Assembly (NCBI GenBank): GCA_947651825.1
Contig: CANTAQ010000006.1
Span: 1-64,000 of the forward strand
Reading direction: 5' to 3'
Length of the DNA stretch: 64,000 nt
Origin: an uncultured Clostridium sp.
GTDB taxonomy: Bacteria > Bacillota > Clostridia > TANB77 > CAG-508
The translations under genes and the position numbers were made by a program. The notes under the pieces were generated by a model. It was not told where the DNA came from. It was given only the letters and a program-made list of their open reading frames with translations, and searched no databases. Of the stretch, positions 1 to 9,772 are shown piece after piece (the first letter of the stretch is position 1; the number at the start of each line of letters is the position of its first letter).

Positions 1-653
1 GTTGTACTTGAATTATTATTTGTTACTATTCTTAATTCACTTGAAAAGTCCCCAACTTTGTTTGCATTATATGCTCTTACTTTTACATAGTATGTTTTTC
101 CTGGTGTCAATCCATTTAATGTTGCATATAAATTTGTTGTTGTTCCTTTGCTTGAATATGAACCATATTGTTCTTTTACATATACTTCATATCCTGTTGC
201 CCCTGTTACTGAATTCCATGCTATATTTGCTGTGTTTGTTGTTATACTTGTTTGTCTTAAATTTGTTACCTTTCCTAATGTTGTTGTACTTGAATTATTA
301 TTTGTTACTATTCTTAATTCACTTGAAAAGTCCCCAATCATATTTCCTTTATATGCTCTTACTTTTACATAATATGTTTTTCCTGCTGTTAAATTATTTA
401 TTCTTACATTGTTATTCATGTTAGTTTTTCCAATTGACTTATAATATTGTCCTGCTTCTTTTATGTACACTTCATATCCTGTTACATTTGTAATTCTATT
501 CCATGACAATTTTACTTCTGTACTATTTACAGGCTCTGACTTTAGACCTGTTACTCTTGATACTGTAGCTGCTAAAGATTGTGTTCCTAATATTGCTAGC
601 ACTACTATGATTAATAATAAAAGTTTACTATAAACCTTTTTATTATTTATCAT
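1..653 (-). CDS. Secreted fibronectin type III repeat protein, C-terminus beyond window
   Basis: About 217 residues are visible from an ATG at 651-653, with no stop before the window edge, so the 3' part is missing. The N-terminus is a signal peptide: MINNKK, then a hydrophobic run ending near GTQSLAA. At least two FN3-like beta-sandwich domains follow, with the FN3 marks W-N-x-V/I-T-x-A/V-T-GYEVY, L-x-P/A-G-KTYYVKVRAY and F-S-S-E-L. The domains repeat almost exactly at DNA level with a 282-bp period (positions 1-54 against 283-336). It resembles the next protein (830-3859), suggesting paralogous cell-surface adhesin-like or polymer-binding proteins. No enzymatic domain is visible in the part present. 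Confidence 0.85.
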   Translation of the reverse strand, partial: MINNKKVYSKLLLLIIVVLAILGTQSLAATVSRVTGLKSEPVNSTEVKLSWNRITNVTGYEVYIKEAGQYYKSIGKTNMNNNVRINNLTAGKTYYVKVRAYKGNMIGDFSSELRIVTNNNSSTTTLGKVTNLRQTSITTNTANIAWNSVTGATGYEVYVKEQYGSYSSKGTTTNLYATLNGLTPGKTYYVKVRAYNANKVGDFSSELRIVTNNNSST

Positions 654-709
654 ATTATCACCCCTTTTAAATATATTTTTATATTTGATTATTAGAATTT
701 GCCTTCATT

Positions 710-738
710 ATTTTATCATATTTTATGTCTACTGTCAA
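710..738 (-). promoter_or_regulatory. SigA-type promoter of the FN3 gene ending before 653
   Basis: On the minus strand there is TTGACA (733-738), a 17-bp spacer and TAAAAT (710-715), about 57 bp upstream of the start codon. The promoter of the paralogous FN3 gene has the same TTGTAAAAAATTGACA upstream block, so the two genes may be co-regulated. Confidence 0.65.
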
Positions 739-787
739 TTTTTTACAATATTTTTTAAAAAATTATTTTTTCTATATTTAAAAATTT

Positions 788-824
788 AAAATAAAATAAG
801 AGAGTATCTTTAAAATACTCTCTT
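788..824 (-). terminator. Rho-independent terminator of the 10-domain FN3 gene
   Basis: An inverted repeat AAGAGAGTAT / ATACTCTCTT lies just past the stop codon at 830-832. On the minus strand it is followed by a T-rich tract. Confidence 0.75.
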
Positions 825-829
825 AAAAT

Positions 830-3800
830 TTATTTTATTGGCATTGTAACTTTTACTATATTTGAACCTAAACCATATTTAAGCACTGAGCCATCTTTAT
901 ATTGTGCAAATACTTGTAGATAATATGTCTTTCCTGGTGTTAAAGTTACACTTGTTGGTGCATTCCTCGTTCCTCCAACTATTGACATATTGACTTTGCC
1001 TTCTTCTCTTGCCCAAATCATATAGTAACTTGCTCCAGTAATGTTATCCCATGATAGTTTTACTGATGTCGTTGATATTGAATCTACTTTTAGATTTCTT
1101 ACCTGAAAATCTTGAGCTGTTGTAAATTTTGTTTCTTCTGAATATTCGCCATATACTACTTTTCCATTTTGTACTGTATAACCTCTTACTTTTACATAAT
1201 ATGTTGTTCCTGGATTTAGCATTACAGTACTTGTTGAAGTATTTTTAACTGACATACTTAAATTTGCTTTACTTTCTCCTTGTTTTCTAATACTTAGCGA
1301 ATATCCTGTTGCATTACTTACAGAATTATATGTAAATGTTGCTCCTTTTGTTGTAATATTTGTTACTGTAACTTTTGATCCTTTTCCAACTTTTACTTGC
1401 TCTGTTGTCTTAAATCTAACTATTTCTGAAAAGTCTCCTTCTACTGTTTGTCCATTTTCTGTCTTATATGCTAATATCATTGCTTCGTATTTTGTTCCTG
1501 GTGTTAGTAATGAATATTTGGCTGAAGTTGTTGTTGTGGTGATAATTCTTCCATCTGAAGATCCTTCTCTTAGTATATAAATCTTATATCCTGTTGCTCC
1601 ATTTAATTTATTAAAACTAAATTCTACTTCATTTTCTTTTACACTTGTTACTTTAAATCCTGTTACTTTTGCTGGTTTTTCTGGTTGCTTTGGTGTTGTT
1701 ACTGCTGCCGCTGTAGTCTTAAATGTAACTTCTGATGAATATTCTCCTGGATTTGTTCCTATATATGCTCTTATTTTTATTCTATATGTTGTTCCAGCTA
1801 CTAATCCCTTTAATCCTGTGCTGTTTCCAGAAACTCTTCCTATAACATTACCATTTAGAGCAATTTCATATGCTGTTGCGCCTGCAACTGCATCCCATGT
1901 TACAGTTGCTTTATTTGTTGATGGTACTACTTTTACTCCTGTTACTTGAGCTATTTTTGAAGTTGTTGAAGATTTTGGTGTTTTAAATTTAATTTCTGCT
2001 GATTCTGGTCCATCTCCTACACTATTAAATGCTATTATTTTTGCTTTATATTCTAATCCTGCTTCATTTCCTGTTACTGATGTAAATCCTGATACTGTTG
2101 CACTTGTTCCTGTTACATTTCTTACATATGTATATCCTATTCCTGGAATATATACATATACTTTATATCCTGTTGCTCCTGACACACTGTTCCAAGCTAA
2201 AGATACTGCATCATTGGTTATGCTTGTTGTATGTAATCCTGTTACCATTGCTGGCTTTGAAGATATTGAAGATTTTGATGTTTTAAATTTAATCTCTGCT
2301 GATTCTGGTCCATCTCCTACACTATTAAATGCTATTATTTTTGCTTTATATTCTAATCCTGCTTCATTTCCTGTTACTGATGTAAATCCTGATACTGTTG
2401 CACTTGTTCCTGTTACATTTCTTACATATGTATATCCTATTCCTGGAATATATACATATACTTTATATCCTGTTGCTCCTGACACACTGTTCCAAGCTAA
2501 AGATACTGCATCATTGGTTATGCTTGTTGTACGTAATCCTGTTACTTGTCCTGGTTTTGCACTTGATGATGCTCTATTTGTTACAAATCTAAATTCTTCT
2601 GAATCTGGTCCTGGTTTTCTACTTGAGTCAATAGCTCTTATTTTTAAATAATATGTTGTTCCTGGATTTAAACCTGTTAGCTTTAAGCCACCTGCTGTTG
2701 ATGAAATATAGCCTAATGATTTATAGCTTGTGCTTGCTGTTCTAAAAAAGATTTCATAATTTGTTGCTCCTGATACTTTATTAAAATCAATTACTACTGT
2801 ATCTGCACCATTTGTTCTCATCCTTAAATTTGTTACTTTTGATAATTTTGAACCACTTGACCCTCCAGCACTAGAGCTTCTTGGTGTTCTAAAATTTACT
2901 TCTGCTGATTCTGGTCCGTCTCCAGCATTGTTAAATGCTATTATTTTTGCTCTATAATTTAATCCATTTTCATTTCCTGTTACTGATGTAAATCCTGATA
3001 CTGTTGCACTTGTTCCTGTTACATTTCTTACATATGTATATCCTATTCCTGGGATATATACATATACTTTATATCCTGTTGCTCCTGTTACTCTATTCCA
3101 TACTAATGATACAGCATCATTTGTTACATTTGTTGTACGCAATCCTGTTACTCTTGCCGGTTTTGTTTTACTACTTGATCCCCCTGTAGAGCTTCTTGGT
3201 GTTCTAAAATTTATTTCTGCTGATTCTGGTCCGTCTCCAGCATTGTTAAATGCTATTATTTTTGCTCTATAATTTAATCCATTTTCATTTCCTGTTACTG
3301 ATGTAAATCCTGATACTGTTGCACTTGTTCCTGTTACATTTCTTACATATGTATATCCTATTCCTGGGATATATACATATACTTTATATCCTGTTGCTCC
3401 TGTTACTCTATTCCATACTAATGATACAGCATCATTTGTTACATTTGTTGTACGCAATCCTGTTACTCTTGCCGGTTTTGTTTTACTACTTGATCCCCCA
3501 GCAGAGCTTCCACTTGTCCTAAATGTTACTTCTGATGAGTATTGTCCACTACTTGAACCACTTATTGCTCTTACTTTTACTTTATATGTATCTCCTGATG
3601 TTAATCCTGATATGTATTTTGATGTTGTTTTAACCCTTGGTTGTGGCACATAGCCAATTCCTGGAATCCATATTGATACTTCATATTCTTTTGCATTAGT
3701 TACTTTGTTCCAAGTTACTGTTACAGCATTTGCTGTAGGTTTTGCTTTTACATTTGTTACTCTATTAAGTGTTACAGCCAAAACTTGTGTTCCTGCTAAT

Positions 3801-3859
3801 AATATTATTATGACAATCAATATTGAAAGTCTAGAATATACCTTTCTATTTTTCATCAT
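830..3859 (-). CDS. Secreted protein with about ten fibronectin type III domains
   Basis: The protein is about 1009 residues with an N-terminal signal peptide (KNRK, then a hydrophobic stretch ending GTQVLAVT). About ten FN3 domains follow, at roughly residues 30-117, 130-223, 235-329, 340-432, 438-532, 538-631, 637-725, 735-828, 830-918 and 919-1009. Ser/Gly-rich linkers separate several of them. Each domain shows the FN3 core (W near strand B, GYKVYVY, L-x-P-G-x-x-Y). Two domain pairs are almost identical, pointing to recent tandem duplication. An upstream in-frame GTG at 3868 overlaps the AGGTGG ribosome site (3865-3870), so the ATG at 3859 (or 3856) is preferred. There is no LPxTG or S-layer anchor, so attachment is unknown. 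Probable surface or extracellular binding role. Confidence 0.85.
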   Translation of the reverse strand: MMKNRKVYSRLSILIVIIILLAGTQVLAVTLNRVTNVKAKPTANAVTVTWNKVTNAKEYEVSIWIPGIGYVPQPRVKTTSKYISGLTSGDTYKVKVRAISGSSSGQYSSEVTFRTSGSSAGGSSSKTKPARVTGLRTTNVTNDAVSLVWNRVTGATGYKVYVYIPGIGYTYVRNVTGTSATVSGFTSVTGNENGLNYRAKIIAFNNAGDGPESAEINFRTPRSSTGGSSSKTKPARVTGLRTTNVTNDAVSLVWNRVTGATGYKVYVYIPGIGYTYVRNVTGTSATVSGFTSVTGNENGLNYRAKIIAFNNAGDGPESAEVNFRTPRSSSAGGSSGSKLSKVTNLRMRTNGADTVVIDFNKVSGATNYEIFFRTASTSYKSLGYISSTAGGLKLTGLNPGTTYYLKIRAIDSSRKPGPDSEEFRFVTNRASSSAKPGQVTGLRTTSITNDAVSLAWNSVSGATGYKVYVYIPGIGYTYVRNVTGTSATVSGFTSVTGNEAGLEYKAKIIAFNSVGDGPESAEIKFKTSKSSISSKPAMVTGLHTTSITNDAVSLAWNSVSGATGYKVYVYIPGIGYTYVRNVTGTSATVSGFTSVTGNEAGLEYKAKIIAFNSVGDGPESAEIKFKTPKSSTTSKIAQVTGVKVVPSTNKATVTWDAVAGATAYEIALNGNVIGRVSGNSTGLKGLVAGTTYRIKIRAYIGTNPGEYSSEVTFKTTAAAVTTPKQPEKPAKVTGFKVTSVKENEVEFSFNKLNGATGYKIYILREGSSDGRIITTTTTSAKYSLLTPGTKYEAMILAYKTENGQTVEGDFSEIVRFKTTEQVKVGKGSKVTVTNITTKGATFTYNSVSNATGYSLSIRKQGESKANLSMSVKNTSTSTVMLNPGTTYYVKVRGYTVQNGKVVYGEYSEETKFTTAQDFQVRNLKVDSISTTSVKLSWDNITGASYYMIWAREEGKVNMSIVGGTRNAPTSVTLTPGKTYYLQVFAQYKDGSVLKYGLGSNIVKVTMPIK
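1981..2547 (-). repeat. Tandem near-identical FN3-domain repeat, 300-bp period
   Basis: Positions 1981-2247 and 2281-2547 match almost base for base (100-codon unit, in frame). The differences are few, for example aatttctgct against aatctctgct at the start of each copy. This is a recent in-frame domain duplication inside the FN3 gene. Confidence 0.85.
2874..3499 (-). repeat. Tandem near-identical FN3-domain repeat, 315-bp period
   Basis: The block beginning GAGCTTCTTGGTGTTCT at 2874 recurs at 3189, and the similarity runs for about 300 bp (105-codon unit including the Ser/Gly linker). It is a second independent duplication inside the same gene, so the domain number is likely to vary between strains. 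Confidence 0.85.
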
Positions 3860-3976
3860 AAAAACCACCTCTACTTTTGTGAAATATTTGTAGTAAAAAT
3901 AAAAAAATATTTATTTTCACTTTTATATTGATTTTTTTTAATTATTAGTGTATAATTATATTTTTTACATAATTTA

Positions 3977-4005
3977 ATTATAGCATCTGTAAAATATTTT
4001 GTCAA
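3977..4005 (-). promoter_or_regulatory. Consensus SigA promoter of the 10-domain FN3 gene
   Basis: TTGACA (4000-4005), a 17-bp spacer and TATAAT (3977-3982) on the minus strand match the full consensus. The AT-rich leader to the start codon is about 110 nt. Confidence 0.8.
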
Positions 4006-4034
4006 TTTTTTACAATTAGTTTCTGCTGTAAATA

Positions 4035-4063
4035 TTGACTTTTCTTTTCCCCAATGTTATTAT
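4035..4063 (+). promoter_or_regulatory. SigA-type promoter of the small membrane protein gene
   Basis: TTGACT (4035-4040), a 17-bp spacer and TATTAT (4058-4063) precede the start codon at 4096. The promoter is divergent from that of the FN3 gene. Confidence 0.6.
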
Positions 4064-4095
4064 ATATTATATTTTACAAAGGAGATGATTTATAT

Positions 4096-4416
4096 ATGGC
4101 AGAAGACAGAAGACAAAACGATAGACGTGTAGGTGAAAAAGACAGACGCAAAGGAGATCGTAGAGATAGTAATGGTAGAAAAACACTTGTTATGACATTA
4201 CCAACTTTTGTAACAATAATATCGGTTATTGCAATTATATTTGTTACTGCAGCTGCTTTTATGGCTGTATATTATGAAAAAAGATTAGATGAAGTTGAAA
4301 ATTCTACATCCCAACTTCAATACCCTAATAATGATTCTACAGAATATATTGATATATCAAACTTATTGTCAGACTTTAATAATGAAACTGATAATGTGTC
4401 TAACACAACAGAATAA
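4096..4416 (+). CDS. Small single-pass membrane protein with a charged Arg/Asp N-terminus
   Basis: The protein is 106 residues. The start is the ATG after AAAGGAG (about 10 nt), not the upstream ATG at 4054, which overlaps the promoter. The N-terminus is highly charged, with repeated D-R-R and K-D-R-R-K-G-D-R-R motifs. It is followed by one transmembrane helix (about residues 35-58) and a short acidic, Asn/Ser-rich external tail. I do not recognise the family. The layout (basic cytosolic head, one helix, disordered tail) would suit a membrane-anchored scaffold, but no function can be assigned. Confidence 0.75.
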   Translation: MAEDRRQNDRRVGEKDRRKGDRRDSNGRKTLVMTLPTFVTIISVIAIIFVTAAAFMAVYYEKRLDEVENSTSQLQYPNNDSTEYIDISNLLSDFNNETDNVSNTTE

Positions 4417-4453
4417 AAAAAATATCTACTATTATCATAGTAGATATTTTTTT
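4417..4453. terminator. Bidirectional terminator between convergent genes
   Basis: An ATATCTACTA / TAGTAGATAT stem with a 6-nt loop is flanked by an A-run on the left and a T-run on the right. It can therefore serve both the plus-strand gene ending at 4416 and the minus-strand gene ending at 4452. Confidence 0.8.
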
Positions 4454-5396
4454 ATCTTCCACATGTCCCATCTGGAGTCTCTGGTCTTTTCTTCATAAAT
4501 CTCTTTAATTCTGGGATTTCTGCCATTATTATCAACCCTTCTTCTACTTGTTTAGCAAGTTCTTCTATTGATATTCTATTATATTTATTCTCTTGAATTG
4601 AAAATAAATAAATTTCTTTTCCTTTTTTTGGCACATCTACTGTTATGCAACTAACATATTCTCGTTCTTCTCCATGTATTTTATAACAATCTATCTGTTT
4701 CAGTCTTAATTGTTCTGTTAGTGAAAGTATTTTACCAAGTGTTGACTCATGATGCTTTATTCTTTCTGCATATCCCATTTTTTTGTTATTCATTATGTCT
4801 ATATTTCCTAAAATAAATTCCATTCTTTCTCCAAATTCTTTAAACATTGGTGCATTTAATCTTAATAAGTCTATATATTCGTCAGTATAATAATCTTCTT
4901 TTGTTACATATCCTATTTTAAAATCTATTTTTTCTAATTCATCTCTTGTTATAGTTCTGCCACTTTCTCCTGCCGTTTTTCCAAACTCTGTCGTTCTCAT
5001 GTGTGCTTGTATATTCTCCATGTCTACCTGTAAATCCAATACATATGGTTTCTTACCGTTCTTAGGTTTTACTATATTGTACACATGCGCACATTTTCTA
5101 TCATCATTCGGAGCAACAATTGTTATTACATTTATTCCAAGTTTTGTTAATATCGCTTCTATTATATATGAAGAATCTTTGCATATTATAATATTTTTAT
5201 CAAGTGCTTCTTCTGCTGTAATTCTTGTGCTATGTGAATATACCTGTTGTTTTGCTTTACTATTTCCTAAATAAAATTTAAGATTAAAAGCTAATCTTTT
5301 TCCCAAGTCTATATATACGTATCTTATTATTTCTTCTTCACTAAAACCTTGCGTTTCTTTTTTTACTTTTTCTACATACTCATCTATTGAACTCAT
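4452..5396 (-). CDS. Transglutaminase-like (papain-fold) domain protein
   Basis: The protein is 314 residues with no signal peptide. The middle carries an apparent Cys-His-Asp triad of the transglutaminase-like superfamily: C in IICKDSSYIIEAIL (about residue 90), H in CAHVYNIV (about 123) and D in YVLDLQVD (about 138). In this fold the cysteine starts the helix of the catalytic core, and His and Asp sit on following strands. The C-terminal half (about 160-314) is unassigned. A second transglutaminase-like gene lies at 49808-51097. The substrate is unknown; peptidase, transglutaminase or inactive scaffold roles are all possible. Confidence 0.6.
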   Translation of the reverse strand: MSSIDEYVEKVKKETQGFSEEEIIRYVYIDLGKRLAFNLKFYLGNSKAKQQVYSHSTRITAEEALDKNIIICKDSSYIIEAILTKLGINVITIVAPNDDRKCAHVYNIVKPKNGKKPYVLDLQVDMENIQAHMRTTEFGKTAGESGRTITRDELEKIDFKIGYVTKEDYYTDEYIDLLRLNAPMFKEFGERMEFILGNIDIMNNKKMGYAERIKHHESTLGKILSLTEQLRLKQIDCYKIHGEEREYVSCITVDVPKKGKEIYLFSIQENKYNRISIEELAKQVEEGLIIMAEIPELKRFMKKRPETPDGTCGR

Positions 5397-5462
5397 ATTT
5401 TTGTCACCTTCTTTTTAATATATCTTTTATTTATATAATTTTACATTTTCATCTAAAAATAT

Positions 5463-5490
5463 AAACCACGCATTTACGTGGTTCATTTTT
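5463..5490 (-). terminator. Rho-independent terminator of the Gly/Thr-rich gene
   Basis: ACCACG / CGTGGT stem just downstream of the stop at 5492-5494. It could also act for transcription in the opposite direction because of the T-run at its right end. Confidence 0.6.
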
Positions 5491-5491
5491 A

Positions 5492-5854
5492 CTATTTAAC
5501 TTTTGTTTTGTTTTTCTTTGAAAATGATATATCTTGGAATAAGAAATTTTTAAATCCTTGCCAAGTTACTTCTTGGTGTAAAAACTCATTTATTTCATCT
5601 TCTATTTTTTGTTGGTATGGAGTTAACTCTACTTTTATTTCATAGAATAACACTGATTTTAATTTTGTAAAAAATCCACTTTGTTTTGCTGGTAAATTTG
5701 AAGAACTTCCACATACTTTAAAAGTTGTATTTCCTTCATCAGTTGTTTCTATTCCTCCTGTTGTTGTTGTGTATCCATTTGTTGTTCCTCCTATTCCACC
5801 TGCTGTTTCTTCACCTGTTCCGTCCATTGGAATAAATTTTGATATCTTTTTCAT
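5492..5854 (-). CDS. Hypothetical protein with Gly/Thr-rich N-terminal segment
   Basis: The protein is 120 residues with a strong GGGAGG ribosome site 5-6 nt before the ATG. The N-terminus (about residues 10-45) is dominated by Gly and Thr with one Cys (FKVCGSSS). The C-terminal half is more ordinary and helix-prone (ELTPYQQKIEDEINEFL), ending in a basic tail. It has no signal peptide or membrane helix. I do not recognise the family. It sits alone between a transglutaminase-like gene and mtaB, with its own terminator. Confidence 0.7.
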   Translation of the reverse strand: MKKISKFIPMDGTGEETAGGIGGTTNGYTTTTGGIETTDEGNTTFKVCGSSSNLPAKQSGFFTKLKSVLFYEIKVELTPYQQKIEDEINEFLHQEVTWQGFKNFLFQDISFSKKNKTKVK

Positions 5855-6014
5855 TGTTTTTCCTCCCTTTTTGTTTTAAGACCCTTCTTTTGTTAATCTA
5901 TTTTGTATAATCTCTTTTCTTAATATGTTAATTTATATCATAATTTGTCATATTAATCAAGCCTTTTACTGCTTATTTTCATGACATTTAGGTTACTGTT
6001 TTGTTACAGTTTTG

Positions 6015-7323
6015 TTACATTATTTTCCCTTTTAAAAGATTTCCTTCCAGTTTTTCAACTCTTACTTTCTTTATTGTATTTTCTAAGTCTTTTCCTTTTG
6101 TTTCTATCACTACATAATTTGTTGTATGTCCCTCTATATATCCATCTTCTTTTTCTTCTTCAAATAATACTTCTATTGTTTTTCCTATACAATTCTTCAT
6201 AAATTCTATTTCATTCTTATTTGATAATTCTATTAATTTTTGACTTCTTTTTTCTTTGATAGTTCCATCTATTTGATTTGGCATTTTCGCTGCTACAGTT
6301 CCTTGCCTTATAGAATATTTGAACACATGCATTTTACTAAACTTAATTTTTTCTAAAAATTTATAAGTCATTTCAAATTCTTCTTCAGTCTCTCCTGGAA
6401 AACCAACTATTATATCCGTTGTCAGTGCTACTTCTTCAAAATTTTCTCTTAATAGCTCTGTAACTTTTTGGAATTCTTCTATAGTATATTTTCGATTCAT
6501 TCTTTTTAATGTTTCATTACATCCACTTTGTAAAGATAAGTGAAAATGATTACATATTTTGTCTAGTTTTTTTAGTCTTTTTACAAAATCTTCTGTTATT
6601 ATTTTAGGTTCTAATGAACCTAGCCTTATTCTTTTTAGTCCTTCTATTTGATTGATTTCTTCTAGTAAATTTATTAGTCTTATATCATTATCAAAATCTT
6701 TTCCATATGATGCTACATGAATTCCTGTTATTACTACTTCTTTTATACCTTTTTCTACTATTTTTTTTATCTCTGTTATTACATTCTCAAGTTTTCTGCT
6801 TCTTACTCTACCTTTTGCATATGGAATTATGCAATACGAGCAAAAATTATTACATCCATCTTGCACTTTTATTACAGCTCTTGTTTTTTCTGTATATGTT
6901 ACTGTTCCAAATTCCGAAAATTCCATTTCTTCTTCGATTGGTTTTGCTGAATTAAAATGTAATTTACTTTCCACTATTGATACAATATCTTGTTTTTCAT
7001 TATTAGATACTACTATATCTATTTCATCTAATTCCTCTAGCTCTTTTCTATTCACTTGCGCATAACATCCTGTAGCAACAATTATAGCATCTTTGTTTAA
7101 TTGTTTTATATGTCTTATCATTTGTCTTGATTTTTTATCTGCCATATTTGTTACTGTACATGTGTTTATAACACATATATCGCTTTGTTCTTCTACATGT
7201 ACTACTTTGTACCCATTCTCTACAAATTTTTGTGTCATTGCATTTGTTTCATACTGATTTACTTTACAACCGTAATGTAAAGAAAGCAACCCTCTTTTTA
7301 TCACTATTTTCTTTGTTTCCCAT
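6015..7323 (-). CDS. mtaB: tRNA t6A37 methylthiotransferase MtaB, read through a +1 frameshift at an in-frame CGG
   Basis: Radical-SAM methylthiotransferase that converts t6A37 to ms2t6A37 in tRNA. The N-terminal cluster-binding domain (CKVNQYET, INTCTVTN, TGCYAQ) precedes the radical-SAM CxxxCxxC (CSYCIIPYAKGR), and a TRAM-like C-terminus is present; about 435 residues in all. The reading frame is split. An ATG at 7321-7323 with AAAGG 10 nt upstream reads MGNKENSDKKRVAFFTL, reaches CGG (7270-7272) and stops two codons later. The rest is in the +1 frame. Skipping the C gives FTLGCKVNQYET, the family's standard N-terminus. An in-frame GTG at 7304 would give an atypical start (GLLSLHYGCKVN). 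Assembly error is the simple alternative, but three other genes show the same event. Confidence 0.9.
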
Positions 7324-7383
7324 ATTATTACTGCCTTTCAACGATTTTTATTTTTTATATTATATAAGTTCCATACAAATGTT

Positions 7384-7410
7384 AAAAGACGGACAGTTCT
7401 ACAGTCCGTC
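7384..7410 (-). terminator. Rho-independent terminator of spoIIIE/ftsK
   Basis: GACGGAC / GTCCGTC stem (7388-7394 and 7404-7410) followed on the minus strand by TTTT. Confidence 0.75.
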
Positions 7411-7415
7411 CAAAT

Positions 7416-9698
7416 TTATTCTTCTGCTGTTTCAGCTTGTCCTTGTGGTGGTTTTGCCATTTTTAGTTCTTCCCATCTTTCTTTTGTTACTAGTACCTTC
7501 CTAGGTTTACTTCCTTCATATCCTGATATGATTCCTCTTTCTTCCATTTGGTCTATTATTCTTCCAGCTCTTGTATATCCTATTTTGAATCTTCTTTGCA
7601 ATGCTGATGCCGAAGCCTGTCCCATGTCTACACACATTTGAATCGCTTCCATTAATAATTCATCTGTATCGTCATCATTGTCTTTATCCATTTCCATATC
7701 AGATGAATTTGCTTTTTCTATTTTTTCTAGAACATCTTCACTATATGTTGGTCCACCATTATCTTTCAAGAAAGTTACTATTTTTTCCACTTCACTATCT
7801 GATATAAATGCTCCTTGAACTCTCTGAGGTTTCATTGCTCCTGATGGATAAAATAACATATCCCCTTTTCCTAATAATTTTTCTGCACCTATTGAGTCTA
7901 ATATTGTTCTTGAATCCACTCCTGATGTTACTGCAAAAGCAATTCTACTTGCTATATTTGCTTTTATAACACCTGTTATTACATCTACAGATGGTCTTTG
8001 TGTCGCAATTACTAAATGCATACCTGCTGCCCTTGCCATTTGTGCTAATCTACAAATAGCATCTTCAACATCTTTTGCTGCTACCATCATCAAATCTGCA
8101 AGCTCATCTATTATTATTACTATTTGCGGTAGTTTTTCTTCTACACCTTCTTTTTCTAGTGCGTCGTTATATCCTGATATATCTCTTACATTTTTCTCTG
8201 CAAATAAATGATATCTATTTACCATTTCTTGTACTGCCCATGCTAACGCTCCTGCAGCTTTTCTTGGATCTGTTACAACTGGAATTAGCAAATGAGGAAT
8301 TCCATTATATACTGATAATTCAACAACTTTAGGATCAACCATAACTAATTTTACTTCACTTGGTTTTGCTTTATATATAATACTTGTTATCAAAGTATTA
8401 ATACATACACTCTTTCCAGAACCTGTACTTCCTGCAATAAGAACGTGTGGCATTTTTGCTATATCTGTTACAATTGTCTCTCCTGCTGCATCTTTTCCAA
8501 CTGCAAAAGCCAATTTAGATTTAGCTGACTGGAATTTTTCATCTTCTATTATTTCTCTTAATGATACCATATTTTTTTCTTTATTTGGAATCTCTATTCC
8601 AACTGCTTGTTTTCCTGGTATTGGAGCTTCTATTCTTATAGTTTCTGCTGCCAAGTTAAGTGCTATATCATCTGATAAATTTGCAATTTTGCTTACTCTA
8701 ACGCCTTCTGCAGGTTTTAATTCATAACGTGTAATTGTTGGTCCAACAGATACATTTTCAACCTTTGCAGCTACTCCAAAGCTATGTAAAGTTCGTTGTA
8801 ATTTACTAGCTGTATCTGCAATAGCTTTTTTGCTATTCTTTGCAGTTACTTGTCCTTCATTTAAAAAACTTATTGGTGGAAATTCGTAATTTTGATCTTC
8901 TACCGTTAGTGTATGTTCTAGTGTTAACACTTGTTTTGTCTTATCTTCTTTTTCTTCTTCTGCCTTTTTAAATAGTTCTCCATCTTCTTCTGGCATTTTT
9001 ATATTTATTTCATTATCTAACTTTTCAGCTTCTTGTCTTTCTAATTCTTTTAATTCTTTTTTAGTTAATTGTCTCTCTTTAAATCTTTCTTTTAATCCTG
9101 AAATTTTAGGTTCTTGTAATTCTTCTTCCTCGTCTTCTCCAATGTCAATATCTATTGACGATCTTTTTTTACGTTTTGCTGGTTTTGGTTCTATTATTTT
9201 TTCTCGTGGTTCTCTTGGAGGTCTATTACTTATAGTTTCTTTTCTTTCTTCTACAATTTCTTTTACTATTTCTGCCGGTTTTATGCCATACATAAATATT
9301 GATAATATTATTATAACACCTAATGATAAGATTACTGAACTTGCTCTTCCAACTAAATTAACAAGTGAAGCTGTAATACTTCTTCCTATTGTCCCTGTAT
9401 CTCCATTAAATACTGTTATAATTATTGTTATTGCAATAGTTAGTACTAAATATTGTATAATTTTTATTCCTAATGTTCTTTTATCTTCTTCACATGCTAA
9501 GTGAACAGCTATTGCAAATATTGCTATTGGAACAAAATATTGAATCCATCCTATAGCATTTTCTAACTGTGGCATTACATTTTGTCCTATATAGCCTGGT
9601 TTCCCATATATTAATATTGCTAACACTATACTTGCTATGAATAATATTGCTACTTGTAAATCTAAATTTGATTTCTGCTTTTTCTTTTTTCTTCCCAT
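7416..9698 (-). CDS. ftsK: DNA translocase FtsK/SpoIIIE
   Basis: The protein is 760 residues. Four predicted N-terminal membrane helices (about 15-150) are followed by a charged Lys/Glu linker (about 155-270). The FtsK/SpoIIIE motor has Walker [13 protein letters not shown] (about 420-430), Walker [13 protein letters not shown] and the [12 protein letters not shown] signature. A C-terminal gamma winged-helix domain (about 680-740, [17 protein letters not shown]) reads KOPS/SRS-type polarity sequences. It pumps DNA across the division or sporulation septum. With the spoIIIA operon nearby, the SpoIIIE role (moving DNA into the forespore) is plausible. FtsK and SpoIIIE cannot be told apart from sequence alone. 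Confidence 0.95.
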   Translation of the reverse strand: MGRKKKKQKSNLDLQVAILFIASIVLAILIYGKPGYIGQNVMPQLENAIGWIQYFVPIAIFAIAVHLACEEDKRTLGIKIIQYLVLTIAITIIITVFNGDTGTIGRSITASLVNLVGRASSVILSLGVIIILSIFMYGIKPAEIVKEIVEERKETISNRPPREPREKIIEPKPAKRKKRSSIDIDIGEDEEEELQEPKISGLKERFKERQLTKKELKELERQEAEKLDNEINIKMPEEDGELFKKAEEEKEDKTKQVLTLEHTLTVEDQNYEFPPISFLNEGQVTAKNSKKAIADTASKLQRTLHSFGVAAKVENVSVGPTITRYELKPAEGVRVSKIANLSDDIALNLAAETIRIEAPIPGKQAVGIEIPNKEKNMVSLREIIEDEKFQSAKSKLAFAVGKDAAGETIVTDIAKMPHVLIAGSTGSGKSVCINTLITSIIYKAKPSEVKLVMVDPKVVELSVYNGIPHLLIPVVTDPRKAAGALAWAVQEMVNRYHLFAEKNVRDISGYNDALEKEGVEEKLPQIVIIIDELADLMMVAAKDVEDAICRLAQMARAAGMHLVIATQRPSVDVITGVIKANIASRIAFAVTSGVDSRTILDSIGAEKLLGKGDMLFYPSGAMKPQRVQGAFISDSEVEKIVTFLKDNGGPTYSEDVLEKIEKANSSDMEMDKDNDDDTDELLMEAIQMCVDMGQASASALQRRFKIGYTRAGRIIDQMEERGIISGYEGSKPRKVLVTKERWEELKMAKPPQGQAETAEE

Positions 9699-9722
9699 TT
9701 TTATCCCCCAAAGTGTTTTACT

Positions 9723-9761
9723 TAAAAAAAGCCAGAACAGTAATTCTCAACTTTTCTGACT
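9723..9761 (-). terminator. Terminator after the coiled-coil gene
   Basis: AGTCAGAA / TTCTGGCT stem (one G-U pair) with a T7 run on the minus strand, between the stop at 9773 and the ftsK start. Confidence 0.7.
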
Positions 9762-9772
9762 TTCAGATATTT

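Noticed and set aside
3860..3868. GTG start nine bases earlier for the 10-domain FN3 gene
   Set aside because: It lies within the AGGTGG ribosome-binding site; the following ATG has correct spacing.
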